From Cytophagales bacterium (GTDB taxonomy: Bacteria > Bacteroidota > Bacteroidia > Cytophagales > Cyclobacteriaceae), in the NCBI GenBank assembly GCA_033344775.1, contig JAWPMT010000007.1, positions 677,843 to 741,842 on the forward strand: DNA of 64,000 nucleotides, in the 5' to 3' direction. The first letter of the stretch is position 1, and each line of letters begins with the position of its first letter. Below are positions 25,599 to 32,705 of the stretch, in pieces. The notes beneath the pieces are model-generated. The model saw only the letters and a list, made by a program, of their open reading frames with translations, made no database searches and was not told the origin of the DNA. Made by a program: the position numbers and the translations under genes.

Positions 25599-26426
25599 AT
25601 GAAAAAGATATTGGTTCCTGTCGACTTTAGCGATAACTCGGTGTTGGCGCTCAGCCTTGCCCATCAGATCGCGGTGAAAAACCAGGGAAAAGTGACCTTG
25701 CTTCATGTGATGGACTTTCCAATGCTGGACGGCCCGCGCGTTGAATATGGTAGTGACGAAAGCCTGGAAGAAATGATCTTCCGAATGGAGAAGATTGCCG
25801 AAGAAAGGATTTCAAGTCTTTTGGAACGACAATCTTATGCTAAAGAAGTTACTGCCGAGGTGCAAACCGGGCCGGTGTTGAAAACCATTTTACAATTCGA
25901 AAAAGATGGTGATTTTGATTTGATGGTTGTTGGAATCAGCAAAGGAGCTACAATTGGTGATTACTTATTTGGGACCTTTACCGATAAGCTTGTTCATAAA
26001 GCCTCGTCACCCGTATTGGTCACCAAAGGCAACATGGACTTTGCTATGGTTGAGAATATACTAATGGGTAGTGCCTTACGATTAAAAGATAATGAACTTC
26101 AACGACACATCCAAACCATAAGAGCGTTATCTAAGGGTTCGCTGGAACTGGTGAGGATCAATACACCCTCAGATTTTATGAGTCAGGACGTCTTTGACGA
26201 ACGAGTAAGAGATCTCCAGCAGCTCCCTGCTCTGAAGAATTGTGATTTTACTTCTATCAACTTCAAAAACCCTGCAGATGGTCTGATCTATCAGGCAACA
26301 AAATCTAAAGCGGATATGATTGTGATCGGAGACAAACATCGCTCGACATTTCGAAGATGGATCGTTGGTGAAGATCTGGCTGAAAAGGTCATGGACTTCT
26401 CTAGCCTGCCCGTTTTGATCTTGTAA
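25599..26426 (+). CDS. Tandem-domain universal stress protein
   Basis: A 275-residue protein with two Usp domains. The first begins KKILVPVDFSDNS and has a nucleotide loop MVVGISKGATIGDYLFGTFT. The second ends MIVIGDKHRSTFRRWIVGED, whose loop is less canonical. It is the third of four tandem Usp proteins in the window and is more divergent from the 21004/30895 pair. The stop is followed immediately by the start of the calcium/sodium antiporter gene, so the two are cotranscribed, linking stress sensing by nucleotide binding to ion export. Confidence 0.94.
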   Translation: MKKILVPVDFSDNSVLALSLAHQIAVKNQGKVTLLHVMDFPMLDGPRVEYGSDESLEEMIFRMEKIAEERISSLLERQSYAKEVTAEVQTGPVLKTILQFEKDGDFDLMVVGISKGATIGDYLFGTFTDKLVHKASSPVLVTKGNMDFAMVENILMGSALRLKDNELQRHIQTIRALSKGSLELVRINTPSDFMSQDVFDERVRDLQQLPALKNCDFTSINFKNPADGLIYQATKSKADMIVIGDKHRSTFRRWIVGEDLAEKVMDFSSLPVLIL

Positions 26427-27386
26427 ATGACGAATATGGCATTGAGTATTCTGACCCTGATTGCTGGGTTCGGGTTGCTGATCTTCGGAGCCAACTTGCT
26501 GGTTACCGGAGCTTCCGGGCTGGCCAGGAAATGGGGGGTGTCGGATTTGGTAGTTGGGCTTACGGTGGTTGCATTCGGTACCTCCCTTCCTGAATTGACA
26601 GTGAACAGTTTCAATTCAATGGCTGGGATGAATGAAGCAGTATTCGGAAACATCATAGGCTCCAATATTTTCAATGTCGCTCTTATACTTGGCATTGTTG
26701 GTTTGATCTATCCTATAAAGGTGGAAAGGCGTTCTGTAGCCTATGAAATACCGTTTTCCATTGTGGTATCCTTAGTGCTTGTGATCCTGCTGAACGATCA
26801 TCTCCTTTTCAAGAGTGATGACCTATTGAGCCGTTGGGATGCGGTTATTTTATTGCTGTTATTCGTGTGCTTTGCGATTTACATTTTTAAAAGTACAGGC
26901 ACCGATACGACTCAAGACTCAATAGGAACCAAGTCCATGGGAGTGTTATTCCTCTTCATGGTTGGTGGCCTGACTCTTCTGGTATCGGGTGGGTATCTAA
27001 CCACTGAAAGTGCTGTAAATCTTGCTGAAATACTTGGGATGAGCGAGACATTGATTGCTCTTACTATCCTGAGTATAGGTACCTCGCTTCCTGAACTAGT
27101 GACCTCCTCCGTGGCCGCTTTCAAGCGAAATGCGGACATAGCTGTTGGTAATGTAATTGGCTCCAACATTTTTAACATTTCATTCATTCTGGGTGTCAGT
27201 GGTGTGATCCACCCAGTCGCCTACGATAACGCTCTGAATAAGGACATTTTCGTCATGATCCTGGCATCCGGCCTGTTGATGGTGGCAATGTTTTCCGGTG
27301 GTAAAATGAAATTGGACAGGTGGGAAGCTGTGATCCTCCTGGCCTGTTATGTGATGTACAGCATCTTTATCATCCTACGCAACTAG
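26427..27386 (+). CDS. Calcium/sodium antiporter (CaCA, YrbG-like)
   Basis: A 319-residue integral membrane protein with about ten segments in two inverted halves. Each half has the alpha-repeat motif: VVAFGTSLPELTVNSF with GNIIGSNIFNVALILG, and LSIGTSLPELVTSSV with GNVIGSNIFNISFILG. These are the ion-binding hallmarks of the YrbG/CaCA group, which exchange Ca2+ or K+ for Na+ or H+. The start codon follows the previous stop with no gap. No regulatory cytoplasmic loop of the eukaryotic NCX type is present. Confidence 0.95.
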   Translation: MTNMALSILTLIAGFGLLIFGANLLVTGASGLARKWGVSDLVVGLTVVAFGTSLPELTVNSFNSMAGMNEAVFGNIIGSNIFNVALILGIVGLIYPIKVERRSVAYEIPFSIVVSLVLVILLNDHLLFKSDDLLSRWDAVILLLLFVCFAIYIFKSTGTDTTQDSIGTKSMGVLFLFMVGGLTLLVSGGYLTTESAVNLAEILGMSETLIALTILSIGTSLPELVTSSVAAFKRNADIAVGNVIGSNIFNISFILGVSGVIHPVAYDNALNKDIFVMILASGLLMVAMFSGGKMKLDRWEAVILLACYVMYSIFIILRN

Positions 27387-27426
27387 TGGAACCATTAACT
27401 TCTGCAAATTTTTTGGCTATTACACG

Positions 27427-27454
27427 GTGACCTAAAAGTACACCTCGCGTCAAA
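27427..27454 (+). promoter_or_regulatory. ECF-like stress promoter for the L,D-transpeptidase operon
   Basis: GTGACCT (27427-27433), 14 bases, CGTCAAA (27448-27454). It belongs to the minority with one extra spacer base. The leader to the ATG at 27578 would be about 120 bases. Confidence 0.55.
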
Positions 27455-27577
27455 ATGCTACCATGAAAAGAGCATAATTCCAGAGGCTCATCAATCTTCG
27501 AAGAATCCTGTTAGGCGAATTCCTTTATAGGGCACCCCGCTTTGAATTGATGGTCTTTTGAAACTATAGATATACAC

Positions 27578-29188
27578 ATGAAGAGTAAAATAACATTTAT
27601 CACCTTTTTGGCTTTTCAAGTGACCAGCATCTCTTTATCGGGGAAAGCTGAGCCTGATGAATTTATCAGGAAGAAAGCCGAGGAATTACAGTCTGGACTA
27701 TCAGTAGAGCTTCGAGGGGAGTTGATTTATTGCGAGACGATCCTCCCTAAATTCTACCTGAGAAGAGATTTTGAACCTGCCTGGAGTTCGTATGATCTGG
27801 ATGATCTTAAGCAAATTCTGGCAGATGCGGAGTTACATGGCCTGGACCCATTTGATTACCACTACGCCGCGATTTTGAAAGCTAGTAATGGCTTAAGTTC
27901 AATAGAGCAAGCGGAATTGGACCTGGTGCTCACCGACGCCTTTTTGCTTTACGCTAGCCATTTTTTGAACGGTAAGATCAATCCCGAAACCGTGGATAGC
28001 GAATGGAAAGCGATTCGACGCGAAGGGAATGCCCTGGAGTTTCTCGAACTGGCTTTGCTTGTACCCCATCTGGCCGACGAGTTTGCAAGTTTGGCTCCAC
28101 AGCACCAAGGATACGCTGATTTAAAAGGAGTCCTTGCGAGATACAAGTCCATTGAATCACGAGGAGGATGGAAAGTTATCCCTGAAGGTGAGACACTAAA
28201 ACCGGGTATGATAGACTGGGATCGCGTCCCCTTGATTGTTGATCGCCTCAAACAGACAGGAGATATTGATTCGGATTTTATCAGATCTCCAGAATATACC
28301 GAGCAGCTTTCGTTGGCCATTGAGGCCTACCAAATCCGAAATGGTCTGGATCCAGACGGACACATTGGTAAAGCAACCCTTGTTGCACTGAATGAATCAG
28401 TTAAAACGCGAATTGGTCAAATTATGATCAACCTGGAAAGGTATAGATGGATCGCACAAGGCCTGGGAGATCACTACGTGATGGTGAACATTGCCAACTA
28501 CCGGATGGAGGTTTATAAAGACGGGGCATTAACTTTTCAGGAAAAGGTAATTGTTGGTAAGCCTTTTAGAAAAACACCCGTTTTCAGTGGGAAAATGACC
28601 TATCTGGTATTCAACCCTACCTGGACAGTGCCACCTACGATCTTATTTGATGATATCTTACCTGAGGTCAAAAAGAGTACAGAGTATTTGAAGACTAAGA
28701 ACATGGTTGTTCTGAAGGGCCAAGGTAGCAGTCTGGAGGTTGTTGATCCAGAAACTGTCGATTGGAGTTCATTGTCTCGAAACTATTTTCCATACACATT
28801 GAGACAACAACCTGGTCCGACTAACGCCCTGGGATTAGTAAAGTTTATGTTTCCAAATGCGCATAATGTATACATTCATGATACCCCGTCGAAAGAACTG
28901 TTTAATCGGGTCAATCGTGCTTTTAGTTCGGGTTGCATTCGTCTGGACCGCCCAATGGAGTTTGCTAAATATCTCTTGCAAGAAGATGAAAGTTGGAACG
29001 CAGCAAAGATTGCCGGGGTGCTCAAAGAGGGTATTGAAAGGTCAGTCATTTTGAAGCATCCATTACCTGTACATATACTATACCTCACCTCTTGGGTTAA
29101 AGATGGTCAGGTGCAGTTCAGAAAGGATCTTTATGAAAGGGATCTCCCTGTATTGGAAGCTTTGAAATCAAAACCTCCAAGCTTGTAA
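27578..29188 (+). CDS. L,D-transpeptidase, YcbB/LdtD-like
   Basis: A 536-residue exported protein with a signal peptide (MKSKITFITFLAFQVTSISLSG). It has a helical scaffold domain, a peptidoglycan-binding domain (about 235-280, IEAYQIRNGLDPDGHIGKAT) and a C-terminal YkuD catalytic domain with the motif HDTPSK and the nucleophile Cys453 in FSSGCIRLDRP. Such periplasmic enzymes make 3-3 cross-links in peptidoglycan, often under envelope stress. The stop overlaps the start of the M15 peptidase gene by one base, so wall cross-linking and cleavage are coexpressed. Confidence 0.95.
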   Translation: MKSKITFITFLAFQVTSISLSGKAEPDEFIRKKAEELQSGLSVELRGELIYCETILPKFYLRRDFEPAWSSYDLDDLKQILADAELHGLDPFDYHYAAILKASNGLSSIEQAELDLVLTDAFLLYASHFLNGKINPETVDSEWKAIRREGNALEFLELALLVPHLADEFASLAPQHQGYADLKGVLARYKSIESRGGWKVIPEGETLKPGMIDWDRVPLIVDRLKQTGDIDSDFIRSPEYTEQLSLAIEAYQIRNGLDPDGHIGKATLVALNESVKTRIGQIMINLERYRWIAQGLGDHYVMVNIANYRMEVYKDGALTFQEKVIVGKPFRKTPVFSGKMTYLVFNPTWTVPPTILFDDILPEVKKSTEYLKTKNMVVLKGQGSSLEVVDPETVDWSSLSRNYFPYTLRQQPGPTNALGLVKFMFPNAHNVYIHDTPSKELFNRVNRAFSSGCIRLDRPMEFAKYLLQEDESWNAAKIAGVLKEGIERSVILKHPLPVHILYLTSWVKDGQVQFRKDLYERDLPVLEALKSKPPSL

Positions 29189-30099
29189 TGATGAGAACGC
29201 AATTGACACTCATGATCTTGCTGGTCTGCTCGTCATGGGTGTGGAGTTACTCCACCGAAAAAGCTGGCTTTACTATTGAGGTAAATGGAGAACTGAACCC
29301 ATACAAGGTATTCAGTGTCTTTGTGATGCCTGGGGCTTCATTTAGTGTTACAAGCGATGTGACGTTGGATTGTGTTTCAGATCGGCTTTTAACGCAGCCT
29401 ACTGATCAGGGATGGCAGGTTACGGCTCCAGAAAAATCAGGAGCGTATTCTTTGCGGCTGGCATTTGGCACCCTGACAATGAAATTGAATGTTCTGGTGT
29501 TGACTCCACTTACTCAAATGAAAGGTGAATACCTTAATGGTTACAGATTGGGAAACTACCCCGCGAAAGCCCTGAGGGGGAACCCCATCTACCACAAACC
29601 AGACGGACTCTTTGAAGTGACGATGGAAAATCAGGACCTGCAACTCACACCGCACTTCACCCTGAAACAATTCTTGTGTAAACAAGTTGGAGCATTCCCG
29701 AAATACCTTATAGTAAGGGAAAGGCTGTTATTGAAATTGGAGTACCTGTTGGAAAAGGTGAATGAGCATGACATTTCAAGTGAAACCTTTGGGTTCATCA
29801 GTGGCTACCGGACCCCATTCTACAATGCTTCTATCAAGAATGTTCAGTACAGCAGACATGTATACGGTGGAGCGGCTGATATCTACATCGATCAAGACAG
29901 GGACGGCCGAATGGATGACCTCAATAGAGATGGTATTATTAATGAAAAAGATGTACGTGTCTTTCATCAAATCGTAGAAGGTGAGTTTGGAAAACCAACT
30001 TATGATAAATACAAAGGAGGACTTGGTTTTTATCGTAAGAACGGACGCCATCATGGGTTTATACATGTAGATGTACGTGGAACACGAGCCAGATGGTAA
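29188..30099 (+). CDS. M15-family murein peptidase (MepK/DUF882-like)
   Basis: A 303-residue exported protein with signal peptide (MMRTQLTLMILLVCSSWVWS). The C-terminal 130 residues form a peptidase M15 zinc domain: SGYRTPFYNA, the SRHVYGGAADI metal motif and FIHVDVRG supplying the last His. Between them lies an EF-hand-like DQDRDGRMDDLNRDGII loop, suggesting bound calcium. In MepK the same fold cuts the 3-3 cross-links made by L,D-transpeptidases, which fits the coupling with the upstream gene. The N-terminal half is a beta-rich domain I do not recognise. Confidence 0.9.
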   Translation: MMRTQLTLMILLVCSSWVWSYSTEKAGFTIEVNGELNPYKVFSVFVMPGASFSVTSDVTLDCVSDRLLTQPTDQGWQVTAPEKSGAYSLRLAFGTLTMKLNVLVLTPLTQMKGEYLNGYRLGNYPAKALRGNPIYHKPDGLFEVTMENQDLQLTPHFTLKQFLCKQVGAFPKYLIVRERLLLKLEYLLEKVNEHDISSETFGFISGYRTPFYNASIKNVQYSRHVYGGAADIYIDQDRDGRMDDLNRDGIINEKDVRVFHQIVEGEFGKPTYDKYKGGLGFYRKNGRHHGFIHVDVRGTRARW

Positions 30100-30138
30100 A
30101 TATTTGAAACGCGTTGTTCTATCAAAATTGATATTTAT

Positions 30139-30258
30139 ATGGTAATTCGTAACCCTAAGAAAAATCCTTTCATGCTCATTAACAACGATAAGGAGCTACC
30201 TAAGGAACTGAAAATTCTTGTCATGCTGACCATCCATGAGCGTAGCAGGTGTGAATGA
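30139..30258 (+). CDS. Possible 39-residue open reading frame
   Basis: An ATG-started frame of 39 codons (MVIRNPKKNPFMLIN at the start) fills the gap between the M15 peptidase gene and the next promoter. It has no recognisable family and no promoter of the stress type before it. It may be a chance frame or a remnant. Confidence 0.2.
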   Translation: MVIRNPKKNPFMLINNDKELPKELKILVMLTIHERSRCE

Positions 30259-30278
30259 ATCTCTTCTGTCGACGGGAA

Positions 30279-30305
30279 GTGACTTTTTCTTATTGATCCG
30301 TCTCA
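30279..30305 (+). promoter_or_regulatory. ECF-like stress promoter for a PepSY-like/USP pair
   Basis: GTGACTT (30279-30285), 13 bases, CGTCTCA (30299-30305). The 90-base leader contains a GGAGCC/GGGCTCC hairpin near 30353-30379 just before the start codon region. Confidence 0.75.
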
Positions 30306-30395
30306 ATCATATAACAGCACCTTCATAGTGGTGTGATTAGAGGTTTGTTTGAGGGAGCCTCAAAGTATTGGGCTCCTTCTTAATCATGCTTGATA

Positions 30396-30839
30396 ATGAG
30401 ACATTTAGTCCTTTTTCTGTCACTAGTGTTTACATGGGGTATAGCATTGGCCCAAGTCCAGGTACCCACCAGAGCCTTATTGAATTTCAAACATCGGTAT
30501 GAACGTGCAACGGAAGTTACCTGGGCCGATACCATAAAGAATCAATTGGCGGTAAAGTTCACGCATGTGGATGAACAGAAAATTGCCTTTTTTGACCGCA
30601 ATGGGAACTGGTTGAAGACATATATTTTCTTACAACCAGATCAATTGATGTATTGCATTCGCGATCATATTCTTGAAGGCTATCCGGATTATGAAACAAG
30701 AGAAGCCTTCGCCATAAGTTCGGGGGTTAAACTCACCTATTTCGCGGTGTTGGCCAGAAAAGAGTCAACAACTGATATTCACAGTGCCCAAAAAGTGGTG
30801 AGCTATAGCAACAAATGTGAATTCATATCTGAGGAGTGA
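30396..30839 (+). CDS. Small secreted PepSY-like protein
   Basis: About 147 residues from the ATG at 30396, with signal peptide MRHLVLFLSLVFTWGIALA. The mature part fits a DUF2874/PepSY-like unit (ALLNFKHRYERATEVTWAD, then FFDRNGNWLKT and a second unit after HILEGYPDYETREAFA). A TTG two codons earlier is a less likely start. It is shorter and more divergent than the copies at 19165 and 46193 and lacks the acidic tail. It is followed by a Usp gene 55 bases downstream with no terminator seen. Confidence 0.75.
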   Translation: MRHLVLFLSLVFTWGIALAQVQVPTRALLNFKHRYERATEVTWADTIKNQLAVKFTHVDEQKIAFFDRNGNWLKTYIFLQPDQLMYCIRDHILEGYPDYETREAFAISSGVKLTYFAVLARKESTTDIHSAQKVVSYSNKCEFISEE

Positions 30840-30894
30840 TTTGTAGTATGAATCCAAAAAAAGTATTGACATCCAATTAAAAAACACTAATTCC

Positions 30895-31740
30895 ATGAAA
30901 ATCCTGGTTCCAACTGATTTCTCCACTGCCTCCTTTAATGCGTTTCATCTGGCTCGGAAGTTCGCCAATGTCGCACAAGCTGAAATTATCCTGCTTCACG
31001 TGATAGAGCCTCCTTCCGCTTCCTTTTCTTCGATGGGTGAGTCCCTTGAAAAGGATATGGAGGATGTATTTATGGTGAAACTTTCAGGAAAAGTTGAGGA
31101 AGAACTTCAATCTCTGAAAAAGGCCTATCACACCTATGATATTAGAATTGAACGTGATTTTGGTGACCCTTACACGGTTATCAATGACTTGATCCAGGTG
31201 GAAAAAGTTGACATGGTCATCATGGGGGAAAAGGGTATTCATGAGGTAGATGATCTATTTATCGGTTCGTTAACGGATAAAATCGTCCGCACTTCCCGGT
31301 ATCCAATTATCACTGTGAATCAAACAATCGAGGATCAGCCCATTGAGCGGGTCTTGTATGCCACGGATCTGCAAGAAGAGCATCCTAAGCTCATCAATTT
31401 ATTGAAGAATATTCAACACCTGTTTGATGCGAAACTGCATATTGTAAAAGTGAATACCCGCAAGAGTTATAGCAACGATATTGACACGGATGTGGCGTTC
31501 CGAAAATTGGTAGACAAATACGGGTTGACCGATGTTGAAACTCATACTTACAATCACGAAGATGAGGAAGATGGGATCATCTTTTTTGCCGATGAGATCA
31601 ATGCCGATTTGATCGCCATGGGAATCCACCAAAAGTCTGGCCTTCGCCGCCTCATCAGTGGCGGAGAACTGGCTGAGGAGGTTGCCGAACACTCACAAAG
31701 GCCGGTATTGACTTACCACTTTAGCGCCACCAGGGATTAA
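30895..31740 (+). CDS. Tandem-domain universal stress protein
   Basis: A 281-residue protein with two Usp domains. The first loop MVIMGEKGIHEVDDLFIGSL fits the nucleotide motif; the second is LIAMGIHQKSGLRRLISGGE. It is a close paralog of the protein at 21004-21852 over its full length, including the unusual SSMGES segment near residue 45. Its stop overlaps the stop of the oppositely oriented MscS-like gene by three to four bases, so the two converge. Confidence 0.94.
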   Translation: MKILVPTDFSTASFNAFHLARKFANVAQAEIILLHVIEPPSASFSSMGESLEKDMEDVFMVKLSGKVEEELQSLKKAYHTYDIRIERDFGDPYTVINDLIQVEKVDMVIMGEKGIHEVDDLFIGSLTDKIVRTSRYPIITVNQTIEDQPIERVLYATDLQEEHPKLINLLKNIQHLFDAKLHIVKVNTRKSYSNDIDTDVAFRKLVDKYGLTDVETHTYNHEDEEDGIIFFADEINADLIAMGIHQKSGLRRLISGGELAEEVAEHSQRPVLTYHFSATRD

Positions 31741-32270
31741 CTCGGTGGTGTTTGCTGCTTTAGGTGAACGATGGATTTCTGAATGGCCAGGTTATTTGGA
31801 TAATATATGTCCTGGCCATCTTCTCTTCGAATTTGAATGGAGAAGAGAGACAGTCCGATCACTTCACCTTCAGCCGAGTTATCTCCGTCAACGATTTTGA
31901 CTCTCGATCCTATTCTGAAAGGGAAGAAGAAAAAGAGGATGACCGATGCTGTGATGTTACTGACAATGGACCAGGTAGCGAAGAGTCCAACTCCAACAAT
32001 TGTAAGTACTGAGGCAATATAGACAGAGAGCCCTTCCAGGGAGATTTCCCATATGATCCCCAGAAATACAATAAGCACCAACCACACGACCCATCGGATG
32101 GTCTTCTTAATGTAAGTGGCTCGTTTGTCATCAAAGTTGTTCTTATCTGCCCTCTGAATAACCACCATAGAGATGAATCTTCTGAAGAGAAGGTACATGA
32201 TGAACGTTAGCAGTGTAAGTACCAACTGTGAAAAGGGGTAGTTTGCTTTTAATTCATTCAATAGTTCCAT
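31737..32270 (-). CDS. Short MscS-like mechanosensitive channel protein
   Basis: A 177-residue membrane protein. It has three membrane segments, the last being the pore helix (VLTIVGVGLFATWSIVSNITASV), then the conserved beta domain (FRIGSRVKIVDGDNSAEGEVIGLSL and YYPNNLAIQKSI). The usual C-terminal alpha/beta cage of MscS is absent, so it is a minimal form. MscS channels release solutes under hypo-osmotic shock. It has no stress promoter copy and points against the surrounding genes. Confidence 0.88.
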   Translation of the reverse strand: MELLNELKANYPFSQLVLTLLTFIMYLLFRRFISMVVIQRADKNNFDDKRATYIKKTIRWVVWLVLIVFLGIIWEISLEGLSVYIASVLTIVGVGLFATWSIVSNITASVILFFFFPFRIGSRVKIVDGDNSAEGEVIGLSLFSIQIRREDGQDIYYPNNLAIQKSIVHLKQQTPPS

Positions 32271-32372
32271 GAAATCGTTGAGATATTATTGGCAAAATTG
32301 AACCTATTTTATGATAGGCCTTGAAGAGGGCTCAATAATTTGTGATTTCCTATCATGATTTGCGGATTCTCA

Positions 32373-32399
32373 GTGACCTTTTTCCCTTTTTAAGTCTCA
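32373..32399 (+). promoter_or_regulatory. ECF-like stress promoter for the LapA/MscS/KefB operon
   Basis: GTGACCT (32373-32379), 13 bases, AGTCTCA (32393-32399), ending 42 bases before the ATG at 32442. Confidence 0.65.
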
Positions 32400-32441
32400 A
32401 CAACAAAGCGCATAATTATTGCCCATAATTCAATATAGATC

Positions 32442-32705
32442 ATGAAACAGTTCAGAATCATTCTTATCCTGTTCACGATGATACTGGTCGTACTATTTTC
32501 CGTTCAAAATGCGGAATCGGTTGAGTTGCGATTTGTCGGATTTTCAGGAGAAATTTCAAAGACGATTTTGATGTTACTCTGTTTTGCTACCGGATCTGTA
32601 ATGACCCTCGTCAGCCTGCTTCCGAGCCTTGTGAGAAGGAGAAAAAATCCGAAGGAAAACCAATCATCCGACAAACTATCTGAGCCAGCATCTGATTATG
32701 AATGA
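32442..32705 (+). CDS. LapA-family (DUF1049) membrane protein
   Basis: An 87-residue protein with two membrane segments (ILILFTMILVVLFSVQNAES and TILMLLCFATGSVMTLVSLLPSL) and a short charged cytoplasmic tail. The VQNAESVELRF segment is typical of LapA/YciS proteins, which in E. coli assist envelope biogenesis control. It overlaps the next gene by eight bases and leads a four-gene operon through to the KefB-like antiporter. Confidence 0.88.
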   Translation: MKQFRIILILFTMILVVLFSVQNAESVELRFVGFSGEISKTILMLLCFATGSVMTLVSLLPSLVRRRKNPKENQSSDKLSEPASDYE

